In this document: positions 1 through 7,857 of the stretch, piece by piece
Numbering within the stretch: position 1 is the stretch's first letter
How the letters are laid out: every line of letters starts with the position of its first letter
NCBI GenBank assembly: GCA_002238415.1
Contig: MPMI01000018.1
Location: forward strand, 1-64,000
Direction of reading: 5' to 3'
Length of the DNA: 64,000 bases
Source: Desulfurellaceae bacterium bin18
GTDB taxonomy: Bacteria > Desulfobacterota > Binatia > Bin18
Notes under the pieces: model-generated
What the model was told of the DNA's origin: nothing
Seen by the model: only the letters and a program-made list of their open reading frames with translations
Databases searched by the model: none
Position numbers and translations under genes: made by a program

Positions 1-630
1 AAACAGGCCGGTGCGCGGAGTGTCGGTCGTATTCGTCCCCAGCCCGTGCAGGGTCTTGCCGAGCCACACTACCGCCGATCCCTGTGGCATGACGGCCTGG
101 GCGACTTCCTCTTCGCCGGCCTGCCGGTCTGCCGGCCAGCGATGGCTGCCCGGCACGAGCCGGGTTGCGCCGTTTTCGGCGCTGAAGTCGGAACCGGCGA
201 ACATGAAAAAGAGAATATACTCCGGGTCGTCCGGCTTGGGCTGGATAAACGGCGTGTAGGCGTCGAGTTCCCGGTGCAGCGGCTGATTCTGCCCGCCGCC
301 CCAGACCTGAATCGCTCCGGTGGCATGGAGTTGGTAGGTGTTACAGCTTGGTCCGAGAACCTTGTCCGCGAGGGCTTGAACGACCGGATTAAGCGGGAGT
401 TGGCTCAGCTCCGACCCGTGGGAAAACAGCGCGCCTATGCTGCGTTTGCGATAACCGAAAAACTCACCCCCGCCAGTTTTGCGCTCGGCGAGTCTGGGCG
501 CGACCCTGCCCATAATGTCCTGCATGGTGGCACGATCAATCAACTCCCGGATGATGACCACCCCGTCCCGTTCGAGAGTGGCAAGGATATCGTCCGGCGC
601 AGCAGTGCGCTCTACGCTTTGAATCGGCAT
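1..630 (-). CDS. Phytanoyl-CoA dioxygenase (PhyH) family protein, C-terminus cut by window edge
   Basis: The minus strand is open from the ATG at 630 to the first base of the window, giving 210 residues of a PhyH-type Fe(II)/2-oxoglutarate oxygenase. The double-stranded beta-helix core is recognisable. A proximal iron-binding segment PLHRELDAY places His119 and Glu121 where the family normally has H-x-D. A distal stretch TLHGLGTNTTDTPRTG gives the second His (195) and the Arg (206) expected to bind 2-oxoglutarate. PhyH relatives hydroxylate acyl-CoA or small-molecule side chains in the cytoplasm; the substrate cannot be told here. It is transcribed away from the hydrolase/LLM pair at 794-2835 only by position, since all three are on the same strand, so it could be the last gene of that unit. 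The fold assignment is fairly firm; the H-x-E variant is read directly from the bases. Confidence 0.8.
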   Translation of the reverse strand, partial: MPIQSVERTAAPDDILATLERDGVVIIRELIDRATMQDIMGRVAPRLAERKTGGGEFFGYRKRSIGALFSHGSELSQLPLNPVVQALADKVLGPSCNTYQLHATGAIQVWGGGQNQPLHRELDAYTPFIQPKPDDPEYILFFMFAGSDFSAENGATRLVPGSHRWPADRQAGEEEVAQAVMPQGSAVVWLGKTLHGLGTNTTDTPRTGLF

Positions 631-793
631 GGACTCCCTCCCTCAATTGTTGCCGTACGCTTTCCGCCATACCACTTCAGGCCGGTTGAGGAAAGGCGTG
701 GACAAAACGGGTGTCGCGGAGGTGGGAAAGTGGGCATGGGTGTAACGTCCGGGAGGAGTGACTTTGCCCCTCTCGGACGGTCGAGCCTGCCGT

Positions 794-1576
794 TTACTGC
801 AGAAAGGTCGTAACTGAACGAACAAACTCTTCCGGTTGTTCGTAGGGAAGCATGTGGCCGGCTTTTTCGATCTCAACAATCTTGGCGTTGGCAATTTGCG
901 CTTTGAACTGTTCTGCGTAGACCGGCGGAATGAGCGCATCACTCTTGCCCCAGACGAGCAGCGTTGGCGCGCTGAGACGGTACAGGCGTTTTGAAAGACG
1001 CCGGTTGGGAACCGGGAAAAGAATTTTTCCGGCCATGCTCAACCGGCGGGAATTGCCGATATAGAACTCTTTGAGCGCCTCGGGGTTTTTGAGGTCAAGG
1101 CCGCCGGTCAACATGGCCTCACCCTGGGACCGGTCATGAAACAGATACTGCGCGAACTCGTGTGGCAGGAAGGAAAAAATATCCGGAATCGGATGCTCCG
1201 GTAGCCACAGACCGGCTGGGGCGACCAGGACGAGCTTGGAAACATCGTTCGGCGCCAGGGCTGCCATTTCCGCGGCAATCATGCCGCCCATCGAATGACC
1301 GACAATATGCGGCCTGGTCAAGCCCAGCTCGTGCACCACATCCCAGCCGTGCAGGGTGAAGTCCAGCATATCTTCCAGCAAGGCTTCGCCGGTCGATTCA
1401 CCAAAGCCTGGGAATTCCGGGGCGAACACATGGTAGTGCTGGGCCAGTTGGTCGAGGAACGGATTCTCTGGGAACAAGCCGCCGGCGCCGTGCATAAAGA
1501 TCAGCGGCTCGCCGCTGCCCGCGTCGAGGATACGGACCTTGGTTCCACGTCCCGTCTCGATCATGCGGCTGTTCAT
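794..1576 (-). CDS. Alpha/beta hydrolase (meta-cleavage-product hydrolase-like)
   Basis: A 260-residue single-domain alpha/beta hydrolase. The oxyanion segment FMHGAGG (about 27-33) precedes the nucleophile elbow GHSMGG with Ser95. The acid is Asp213 in WGKSDAL, and the catalytic His241 is in AGHML near the C-terminus. Length and layout match BphD/MhpC-type C-C bond hydrolases and related esterases. Its ATG overlaps the stop of the upstream LLM monooxygenase by 4 bases (ATGA), so the two are translationally coupled and probably act in one degradative route: flavin-dependent oxygenation followed by hydrolysis. The substrate is unknown. There is no signal peptide, so it is cytoplasmic. Confidence 0.85.
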   Translation of the reverse strand: MNSRMIETGRGTKVRILDAGSGEPLIFMHGAGGLFPENPFLDQLAQHYHVFAPEFPGFGESTGEALLEDMLDFTLHGWDVVHELGLTRPHIVGHSMGGMIAAEMAALAPNDVSKLVLVAPAGLWLPEHPIPDIFSFLPHEFAQYLFHDRSQGEAMLTGGLDLKNPEALKEFYIGNSRRLSMAGKILFPVPNRRLSKRLYRLSAPTLLVWGKSDALIPPVYAEQFKAQIANAKIVEIEKAGHMLPYEQPEEFVRSVTTFLQ

Positions 1577-2835
1577 AGCGGCATCCTTGCGTCCTGACGC
1601 GCCTGCTCAATACCGTTCTCGGGTTGCAGCCGTTCGTCGAGCGGTTGGCACCACCAACGGTTGTCGTCCTTCCACTCCGGCCACATATCGCGCAGGTGGG
1701 GCATGACTTGTTCGGCAAAGAGCTTGGTCGAGTAGCGCGTTTTCCAGTCGGGCATATTGCCGATATGGATCAGGCAGAAGATATGTCCCACGCGCAGAGA
1801 CTTGATGAGGTCTTCCATGCGTTCGCGAACCGTGGCTGGGCTACCGGCAATGATATAGCCCTCGTCAACCAGTTCTTTCCAGGTCAGGTTCGGAAACAGA
1901 CTCTGCATCTCCTCGCTCAAAGCGTTGAGTACATCCGCCTTAATGGTCTTGATCGTGCGATAGCCCGGCGCGTCGGCAAAACCGCTGTGGACGTGGAGGC
2001 AGCGATTATAGAAATAGTTGACGTGTTCGGCGTACATCTCTTCGGCCTGCTGGTCCGTATCGGCAACGCAGATGGTCTGGGCAAAGGCCGCCCGATAGGG
2101 GGATTCGTCTTTGCCACGGGCCGCCACGCGGTCCCAATAGCCGTCCAGCAGTTTTTTCCCGCGCAGATAGCCGGTGAAGGACAGGTAGGAGTAGTTGTAG
2201 TCGTTATCCAGGCAGAAGTCCCAGGTCTCGACCGAACCGCCACCGGGGATATAGATTGGCGGATTCGGCTTTTGAATCGGCTTGGGCCACAGGTTGACAT
2301 AGCGCAGTTGGTTGTATTTGCCGTCAAAGGCAAACGGCTCGTCCTCGTGCCAGGCGCGCATGACCAACTCGTGCGCTTCGGCATATTTATCCCGGGTCAG
2401 ACCCGGAATCTGGCCGTAGCAATAATTGGTGTCCATCGAGGTCCCAACCGGAAATCCGGCCAGCAGGCGTCCGCCGGAAATGACGTCCAGCATGGCAAAT
2501 TCTTCGGCAACCCGAAGTGGCGGATTGTACAGGGCCAGCGAGTTGCCAATTACGGCCAGGGCGGCCTGGGAGGTGCGCCGGGCCAGACCAGCGGCAATGA
2601 TATTCGGCGAGGGCATCAGGCCATAGCCGTTCTGGTGATGCTCGTTGACGCCGATGCCGTCATAGCCGAGCGAGTCGGCGTATTCGAGCTGGTCCATATA
2701 CTCATGGTAGACAAAGTGGCCCTTGTGGGGGTCGTACAGCCTGTTGGGAATATCCACCCAGACGGAACGGTGTTCTTCGCGAAAATTATCCGGCAGACTC
2801 GGCCACGGCATGAGATTAAACCACGTGAATTTCAT
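1573..2835 (-). CDS. LLM-class flavin-dependent oxidoreductase
   Basis: A 420-residue TIM-barrel protein of the bacterial luciferase-like monooxygenase family. Family hallmarks are the N-terminal barrel strand, the GVNEHHQNGYG segment that follows the first helices, the LDVISGGRLLAGFPVG stretch that helps form the flavin site, and a C-terminal region typical of the long (about 400-residue) FMNH2- or F420-dependent members. Such enzymes oxygenate organic substrates in the cytoplasm. It is the first gene of a two-gene unit with the downstream hydrolase (4-base overlap). A good ribosome site (GGAGG) lies just before the ATG at 2835. It is one of five LLM paralogues in the window, none close enough to another to suggest recent duplication. 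The exact substrate and whether FMN or F420 is used are not decidable. Confidence 0.85.
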   Translation of the reverse strand: MKFTWFNLMPWPSLPDNFREEHRSVWVDIPNRLYDPHKGHFVYHEYMDQLEYADSLGYDGIGVNEHHQNGYGLMPSPNIIAAGLARRTSQAALAVIGNSLALYNPPLRVAEEFAMLDVISGGRLLAGFPVGTSMDTNYCYGQIPGLTRDKYAEAHELVMRAWHEDEPFAFDGKYNQLRYVNLWPKPIQKPNPPIYIPGGGSVETWDFCLDNDYNYSYLSFTGYLRGKKLLDGYWDRVAARGKDESPYRAAFAQTICVADTDQQAEEMYAEHVNYFYNRCLHVHSGFADAPGYRTIKTIKADVLNALSEEMQSLFPNLTWKELVDEGYIIAGSPATVRERMEDLIKSLRVGHIFCLIHIGNMPDWKTRYSTKLFAEQVMPHLRDMWPEWKDDNRWWCQPLDERLQPENGIEQARQDARMPL

Positions 2836-2928
2836 TGCTTCCTCCGTTTCGTGGGTGGTGGGTTTCCGACGATTGCCTGTTCCGAATCTAGCCGACCTTG
2901 GCGGAGAATTCTAGGCCGAACGCCTCCC

Positions 2929-5106
2929 CTAAGCTGCCTGTACCTTGCGGGGCGCGGTCAGCGCCTCCACCACATTATGCATCAAACGCAGGCCCAGGTC
3001 TTCCTGAAGGGTGAGGATGGACTCCGGATGAAATTGCACTGCGGCGACGGGCAGGTCGGTATGTTCAACCGCCATAACGACCCCGTCATTGCTCTCGGCG
3101 GTAATGCGGAGTACGCCGGGAAGCGCGTCGCGTATAGCAAAAAGAGAATGATAACGCGCCGCCCGAAACTCTCTAGGCAGATTGTCATATAGCTGCCCAG
3201 CACGAACATGGATACGCGACGGTTTGCCGTGTATCGGGTAGGGAAGGGTTGCGAGCCTGCCCCCAAAATACTCGACAATGCCCTGGAGGCCCAGACATAC
3301 GCCAAAGACGGGCAGATTTCGCTTCAGCACCGCGTCGAGCGTCTTCGAGAGGTTGAAATCTTTTGGTTCCCCCGGACCAGGGGACAGGACAACCAAGTCA
3401 GGTTGGTGGGCCTCAAACTCACGTTCGGGAAACCCGGCGCGCAGGGTGAGGACTTCGGCTCCGGTTTGACGCAGATAATTGGCCAGGGTGTGGACAAAGG
3501 AATCTTGATGATCGATCAGCAGGATTTTCTTATTCCGACCAACCGGAGCCAGGGGCATACCCTTTTCCGGGGTCAAGCCACGCGGACGGCGGATGGCGTC
3601 GAGAAAGGCCGAGGCTTTGATGTGGGTTTCTTCCTCTTCCGCTTGCGGGTCGGAGTCGTACAGCAGGGTTGCGCCGGTCCGAACTTGGGCCACGCCGTCT
3701 TTCAGGCGAATGGTCCGCAGCGTCAGGCCGGTATTCAGGCTACCGTTAAACCCAATCAGACCGACCGCGCCGCCGTACCAGGCGCGGGGCGATTTTTCGT
3801 GGTCTTCAATGAACTGCATAGCCCAGGCCTTGGGAGCGCCGGTGACGGTCACGGCCCAGGTATGGGCCAAAAAGGCGTCGAGTGCGTCAAACTCGTCTCT
3901 GAGATAACCCTCCACATGATCGACGGTGTGGATCAGGCGGGAGTACACTTCGATCTGACGCCGCCCGATCACGCGGACGCTGCCCGGTTTGCAAATGCGA
4001 GACTTGTCATTGCGGTCCACGTCGGTGCACATGGTCAGCTCGGACTCGTCTTTCTTTGAGGTCAGCAGTTCAAGAATCCGGTCGGCGTCGGTGATCGCGT
4101 CCTGCCCGCGGGCAATGGTGCCCGAGATGGGACAGGTCTCGACACGCCTGCCTTCGACCCGGACGTACATCTCGGGCGAGGCCCCTACCAAGTACTCGTC
4201 CTGTCCGAGGTTAATGAGAAAGCCGTAGGGAGACGGGTTGCGTTCCCGGAGTCGCCGGAACAGTTCCGCCGGAGAGGCCGTGCAGCCCTCAGAAAATGTT
4301 TGTCCCGGCACTACCTCAAACAGGTCGCCTTTTTTGAAGGCTGCTTTGGCTACGGCGACTCCTGCGGCATACTCCCCCGGCTCGTGGTCGCAGTCCTGCT
4401 TCACATGGTGGTTGCCCTGATACGCCTGGCTTTCGCCGGTGCGCGGGATGCCATGCGTCGAGTGTCCGTCTACTTCAAATTCATAGCTGCGGCGCATCGC
4501 CCGCTCGCGTCGATGGTCAACCACGATCAGTTCGTCCGGGAGATAGAGCACCAGGTCGCGCTGGTCGGCCGGGCGCTCCAAACGCAGTCGCAGCGGCTCA
4601 AACTGAAAGGCGAGGTCGTAGCCAAACGCACCATACAGACCCAGATGAGGCTCCGCGGTGCTATAAAAGAGCTGCACCAGCACGCGCAGTACGGAAAAAA
4701 GAGAGGGTTGCTGACTGCGTTGCTCCTCTGGGAAGCGTTCACGCGTTGGCGTGACGGAGCCAATCAGGTCCGGCCCCTGGACCTCCAACGCGGCAACTGC
4801 GGAAAGATTCTCAAGCACTGCGGTAATGGCCGGTAAGAGCAGGGCGCCGCGTTCGTTCAGGGCTGACACCCAGAAATGTAAGCCGCGCCCCCCGACCGCC
4901 AGGGGTGGGTTGATAAAGCCCATATCCCAGCGGGTGTAGCGCCCTGGATATTCATAGCTTGAGGCAAACAGGGCGCCGCGCTGACAGTCGAGCGCGTCCA
5001 GAACGGGTTCGATGGTGTCTGCCGCCGGCAGGTCGTCAATCACCCGATGAACGGTGATTCCCCCACGGGTATGGTAATGGTCTGTGTGTTGGAGCAGAGA
5101 TGTCAT
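2929..5106 (-). CDS. trpE(G): Fused anthranilate synthase, components I and II (TrpE-TrpG)
   Basis: A single 725-residue chain joins a chorismate-binding TrpE domain (roughly 1-520) to a class I glutamine amidotransferase TrpG domain (roughly 535-725). The TrpE half carries CPISGTIARGQD and the conserved catalytic stretch near SELTMCTDVDRND. The TrpG half has the nucleophile Cys in FGVCLGLQGI and the His in AVQFHPES. It makes anthranilate from chorismate and glutamine, the first committed step to tryptophan. Fused TrpEG enzymes are known from rhizobia and relatives. I start it at the ATG at 5106, preceded by a GAGG box. Upstream in-frame codons run back into the attenuator and are unlikely to be translated. 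The leader (trpL, two terminator hairpins) supports a role in Trp biosynthesis rather than phenazine or ADIC synthesis. No other trp genes are adjacent. Confidence 0.92.
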   Translation of the reverse strand: MTSLLQHTDHYHTRGGITVHRVIDDLPAADTIEPVLDALDCQRGALFASSYEYPGRYTRWDMGFINPPLAVGGRGLHFWVSALNERGALLLPAITAVLENLSAVAALEVQGPDLIGSVTPTRERFPEEQRSQQPSLFSVLRVLVQLFYSTAEPHLGLYGAFGYDLAFQFEPLRLRLERPADQRDLVLYLPDELIVVDHRRERAMRRSYEFEVDGHSTHGIPRTGESQAYQGNHHVKQDCDHEPGEYAAGVAVAKAAFKKGDLFEVVPGQTFSEGCTASPAELFRRLRERNPSPYGFLINLGQDEYLVGASPEMYVRVEGRRVETCPISGTIARGQDAITDADRILELLTSKKDESELTMCTDVDRNDKSRICKPGSVRVIGRRQIEVYSRLIHTVDHVEGYLRDEFDALDAFLAHTWAVTVTGAPKAWAMQFIEDHEKSPRAWYGGAVGLIGFNGSLNTGLTLRTIRLKDGVAQVRTGATLLYDSDPQAEEEETHIKASAFLDAIRRPRGLTPEKGMPLAPVGRNKKILLIDHQDSFVHTLANYLRQTGAEVLTLRAGFPEREFEAHQPDLVVLSPGPGEPKDFNLSKTLDAVLKRNLPVFGVCLGLQGIVEYFGGRLATLPYPIHGKPSRIHVRAGQLYDNLPREFRAARYHSLFAIRDALPGVLRITAESNDGVVMAVEHTDLPVAAVQFHPESILTLQEDLGLRLMHNVVEALTAPRKVQAA

Positions 5107-5131
5107 ATTGGCCTCGCTATCCTGTGTTGTG

Positions 5132-5185
5132 AAAGAGTGAACGTGCCAGCAACCCTGTATGGTGTGGAGCGCGCGTTTACTCTTT
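5132..5185. repeat. Dispersed palindromic element, copy 1 (54 bp)
   Basis: Imperfect inverted repeat whose ends read AAAGAGTGAACGTG on the left and CGCGTTTACTCTTT on the right. Copies at 38337-38391 and 41424-41475 share the terminal AAAGAGTRAACG/CGTTTACTCTTT arms, an inner CCAGC on the left side and a TGGAG on the right side, all in the same orientation. This copy lies in the untranslated leader of trpE(G), between the attenuator and the start codon. Being the most diverged copy, it may be older. Confidence 0.75.
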
Positions 5186-5202
5186 CCAGAGCCGGACCTA
5201 TA

Positions 5203-5276
5203 TAAAAAAGGCCGCAACCTTGGGAGAGGCGGCGGCCTAAAAAGAAGAAAAGCCGCCTCACATTTACAAGGCGGCT
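5203..5276 (-). terminator. trp attenuator: two tandem terminator hairpins
   Basis: Read on the minus strand, the first hairpin pairs AGCCGCC with GGCGGCT (arms at 5270-5276 and 5251-5257) and is followed by a T-rich run TTTTCTTCTTTTT. The second pairs AGGCCGC with GCGGCCT (5232-5238 and 5209-5215) and is followed by TTTTTT. Upstream, a GGTGGC segment in the last codons of trpL (about 5300-5310) can pair with the first terminator arm through one G-U, and a CCGCC just before the Trp codons can pair with GGTGG. This gives the 1:2, 2:3, 3:4 arrangement of classical transcription attenuation. The right arm of the first hairpin could also pair with the left arm of the second. Confidence 0.8.
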
Positions 5277-5294
5277 CCGAGTGCAGTCGTTATC

Positions 5295-5375
5295 CTACGT
5301 CCGGGCCACCTTCTTGGGCAGCCACCACCAATTCCGGCGGTTCTGGAGCGTATAGTAGTTCGGACGGCTCATCAT
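5295..5375 (-). CDS. trpL: trp leader peptide with three consecutive Trp codons
   Basis: A 25- or 26-codon reading frame (ATGATG start at 5375/5372, TAG stop at 5295) contains NWWWLPKK: three adjacent TGG codons placed just before the attenuator hairpins of trpE(G). This is the layout of rhizobial trpL leaders, where stalling at Trp codons lets an antiterminator form. The start codon lies only 9 bases beyond the -10 box, so the transcript would begin about 3-4 bases before the AUG and the peptide would be translated from a near-leaderless RNA, as known for Sinorhizobium trpL. No Shine-Dalgarno box is present. Identity rests on codon content and position, since leader peptides have little sequence conservation. 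Confidence 0.88.
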   Translation of the reverse strand: MMSRPNYYTLQNRRNWWWLPKKVART

Positions 5376-5384
5376 GGTTAGATT

Positions 5385-5413
5385 ATTATACCCGGTAAAA
5401 ACAAAAAAAACAA
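5385..5413 (-). promoter_or_regulatory. Sigma-70-type promoter of trpL-trpE(G)
   Basis: On the minus strand TTGTTT (5408-5413) is followed after exactly 17 bases by a perfect TATAAT (5385-5390). The start of transcription would fall near 5378-5379, directly before the trpL ATG. The sequence lies in the 71-base gap between trpL and the divergent acetyltransferase gene. Confidence 0.8.
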
Positions 5414-5446
5414 CGTTCCTGGGAGAGCAGAAGATGGAAAACTGAG

Positions 5447-5995
5447 ATGCCAAATGCGATTGCCGTTGGAAGCCGCCTCTATCTCCGCCCTCTGACACGC
5501 GCGGACGCCGCCGCCTTGGTGCCGTGGGTCAATGACCCTGAGGTAACTCGTACGCTGGCTATTGGGTTGCGTGTAATGGATGTCCGAGCGGAAGAAGTCT
5601 TTATAGAAAAGACCAATGCCAGTACACACGATGTGCTCTTCGGTATTGTCGCACGGGAGACAGACCAGCTTATCGGTTCAACCGGACTGGATCAGACCGA
5701 CTTTCAGAATCAGAGCGCCAGCTTTGGCATTATGATCGGCGAGAAAAGTGAATGGGGCAAAGGGTACGGAACGGAGGCGACAGCGCTGGTCGTGCAGTAT
5801 GCTTTCGAAGAACTCCATCTGAACCGTGTCCAGCTCCACGTATACGAATATAATCTGCGTGGCATTCGTGCGTACGAAAAAGTCGGTTTCCGGCGGGAAG
5901 GCGTGCTCCGACAGGAGCATGTATACGACGGCCGTTTTTGGGATACGATCATCATGGCGATTCTACGCGAGGAATGGGAGAAAATGAACTCTTAG
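5447..5995 (+). CDS. GNAT-family N-acetyltransferase (RimJ/RimL-like)
   Basis: A 182-residue single GNAT domain. It opens with the strand LRPLTRADAAALVPW typical of RimJ/RimL/SpeG-type enzymes. The acetyl-CoA loop is GEKSEWGKGYGTEA (about 97-110), and the family ending YEKVGFRREGVLRQ is followed by a hydrophobic last strand. Members acetylate protein N-termini, amino acids or small amines with acetyl-CoA. It is divergent from trpL and lies 62 bases before a paralogue at 6058. The acceptor substrate cannot be predicted. Confidence 0.85.
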   Translation: MPNAIAVGSRLYLRPLTRADAAALVPWVNDPEVTRTLAIGLRVMDVRAEEVFIEKTNASTHDVLFGIVARETDQLIGSTGLDQTDFQNQSASFGIMIGEKSEWGKGYGTEATALVVQYAFEELHLNRVQLHVYEYNLRGIRAYEKVGFRREGVLRQEHVYDGRFWDTIIMAILREEWEKMNS

Positions 5996-6025
5996 CCTTT
6001 GTCTGAGACCAACACAATCTGAAAA

Positions 6026-6045
6026 ATCCCCTCCCAAGAGGGGAT
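6026..6045 (+). other. Short perfect hairpin between the two GNAT genes
   Basis: ATCCCCTC and GAGGGGAT form an 8-bp stem with a 4-base loop. There is no T-run, so it is a weak terminator. Its right arm contains the only purine-rich box upstream of the next start codon, so it could instead hide the ribosome site of the second GNAT gene. Function not decided. Confidence 0.5.
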
Positions 6046-6057
6046 ATGTAATGAATA

Positions 6058-6600
6058 ATGCGGAACCCCTTTCGTATTGGAACGGTCTTCTATCTCCGAC
6101 CGCTGGAATCTGACGATCTTCCGGTCCTCACCGACTGGACAACCCAGTCAGCAATACGGATTACTCTAGACCTCTTTTACCGTCCATGTGACCAGTCCGC
6201 CGCAGAGCTGTTTCTGGAACGCACCAAAAGCGACGCGCACGATATCGCTCTTGGTATTATCACGCAGGAAACGGATAGCTTGATCGGTTTCATTGGCCTC
6301 AATCGCATTGACCAGGAAAACAGCCAGATCCAATTAGGACTTTTTCTTGGTGACCAAAAGGCGGACGGTAAGCGCTGTCTGGCTGAAGCTGTCGGCCTGA
6401 TGAAGAGTTATGTGTTTGAAACTCTGACTATGAACCGTGTGTGGCTGTACGTGGATGCCGCGGACGCTCAGACCATCAGCCTGCTGGAACGGCAGGGCTT
6501 CAGTCGTGAAGCAACCCTGCGGCAGGACCGCTATCGTAACGGACGATATTACGACACGGTCGTAATGGGACAGGTAAGGGGCAGAACGAGGGGAGAATAA
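6058..6600 (+). CDS. GNAT-family paralogue with an altered acetyl-CoA loop
   Basis: A 180-residue protein that aligns along its whole length with the preceding acetyltransferase (shared YLRPL start, SAAELFLERT, LIGFIGL, and the closing RQGFSREATLRQD). The pyrophosphate-binding loop, GKGYGTEA in the neighbour, reads GKRCLAEA here, so the second and third glycines of the R/Q-x-x-G-x-G/A motif are gone. It may be a tandem duplicate that has lost or changed activity. The start at 6058 lacks a well-placed ribosome site, the nearest purine-rich box being about 14 bases upstream within a hairpin. Confidence 0.75.
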   Translation: MRNPFRIGTVFYLRPLESDDLPVLTDWTTQSAIRITLDLFYRPCDQSAAELFLERTKSDAHDIALGIITQETDSLIGFIGLNRIDQENSQIQLGLFLGDQKADGKRCLAEAVGLMKSYVFETLTMNRVWLYVDAADAQTISLLERQGFSREATLRQDRYRNGRYYDTVVMGQVRGRTRGE

Positions 6601-6633
6601 CGCGTGGGGGTAGACTTCCCGCCCCCAGAACCT

Positions 6634-7824
6634 CTATCCCTTCGGTAACCCCAATACCCGCTCACCCATGATATTCTTCTGAATCTCACTCGTTCCGCCG
6701 GCAATCGTGTACTGTCGGGCGCTGAGGACACGGTTGAACCAGCGTGGGGCATCGGGAACGGTCTCGGTCGCCTGTTCGGTAATGGCGGCGCCGGCCAGGA
6801 GTTCGCTGGCAAACGCGGCAATATCAATGCCCAACTCCGAACCGCACAGCTTCAGCATGGAGCCTTCCGGACCGGGGGGCAAGCCCTTGAGCAGTTTGGT
6901 CAGGCCGCGCAAGCGGGTGTATTTCAGGGCCTGGCTTTCAATGTGAAATTGGGTCAGCTTCTGTCGCACCCAGGATTGCTCCCAAGCCGGCTCACCGTCG
7001 ATGGAGACCTGTTGGGACAGTTCCGCCAAACGGCCAATCTGGTCGTCATAATTCCCGACCCCGGCATAGGCGCGCTCGAACATTAACGTCGTCATGGCTA
7101 CCTTCCAGCCCTGGTTGAGCGGGCCAACCAGATTGGTCTTGGGCACGCGCACATCTTCGAAAAAGACCTCGTTGAAATGCGCATGGCCGTTCATCAACAC
7201 CAAGGGCCGGACCGTTACGCCGGGAGTTTTCATATTGACCAGCATATAGCTGATGCCGCGATGTTTGGGCGCGTCCGGGTCGGTCCGGACCAGCATGAAT
7301 ATCCAGTCCGCGTACTGGGCGCCCGAGGTCCAGACCTTCTGGCCGTTAATGATGAAATCGTCGCCCTCGGCAACGGCCTTGGTTTGGAGCCCGGCCAGGT
7401 CCGAGCCGGCGCCGGGCTCGGAATATCCCTGACACCAGACGTCATCGCCATTCAGTATCCGATTGAGGAAACGTTCCTTTTGTTCGTCCGTGCCCCAGTG
7501 CATGAGCGTCGGCCCGCACAGGGCAATGCCGGAATAGCCGGGTAGGACGGGGGCGTGGGCGTTGGTGTATTCTTCGTCAAAAATGACTTGTTCCAGCAGG
7601 CCGGCGCCGCGTCCGCCATATTCTGTGGGCCAGGCAACACCGACCCAGCCGCTGTCGTACATGGTGCGCTGCCAGAGACGGCGTTGTTCAAATGTTTCCC
7701 GGTCCGGGGCGACTCGCTCATCTTTGGGATCGTCGACACACAGGGTGGGATCCAGGTTCGCCGCCAACCAGTCGCGGACCTCAGCCCGAAAGGCGTCCTG
7801 TTCAGGTGTATATTGAAAATCCAT
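6634..7824 (-). CDS. Acyl-CoA dehydrogenase family protein
   Basis: A 396-residue flavoprotein with the three-part ACAD fold. An N-terminal helical domain is followed by the beta-domain signature YSEPGAGSDLAGLQT (about 135-150) and the WTSGAQYADWI strand. The C-terminal helical domain ends with QYTIAGGTSEIQKNIMGER, the FAD-binding and dimer segment. It oxidises an acyl-CoA to the 2-enoyl-CoA and passes electrons to ETF. The closest style is the actinobacterial/deltaproteobacterial FadE-like group used for branched or sterol-type acids. A flavin monooxygenase gene lies just upstream on the same strand (gap 33 bases), suggesting one degradative unit. Confidence 0.9.
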   Translation of the reverse strand: MDFQYTPEQDAFRAEVRDWLAANLDPTLCVDDPKDERVAPDRETFEQRRLWQRTMYDSGWVGVAWPTEYGGRGAGLLEQVIFDEEYTNAHAPVLPGYSGIALCGPTLMHWGTDEQKERFLNRILNGDDVWCQGYSEPGAGSDLAGLQTKAVAEGDDFIINGQKVWTSGAQYADWIFMLVRTDPDAPKHRGISYMLVNMKTPGVTVRPLVLMNGHAHFNEVFFEDVRVPKTNLVGPLNQGWKVAMTTLMFERAYAGVGNYDDQIGRLAELSQQVSIDGEPAWEQSWVRQKLTQFHIESQALKYTRLRGLTKLLKGLPPGPEGSMLKLCGSELGIDIAAFASELLAGAAITEQATETVPDAPRWFNRVLSARQYTIAGGTSEIQKNIMGERVLGLPKG

Positions 7825-7857
7825 ACTCTTCCTCTCTTTGTTCTGTACAGGGGCCGT

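Noticed and set aside
46-813. Plus-strand frame over the first gene
   Set aside because: The minus strand encodes a recognisable PhyH protein over the same bases; the plus-strand protein has no family features.
1624-3192. Long plus-strand reading frame opposite the LLM gene
   Set aside because: It mirrors the minus-strand LLM enzyme, has no domain, and crosses two gene boundaries. High GC leaves the antisense frame open.
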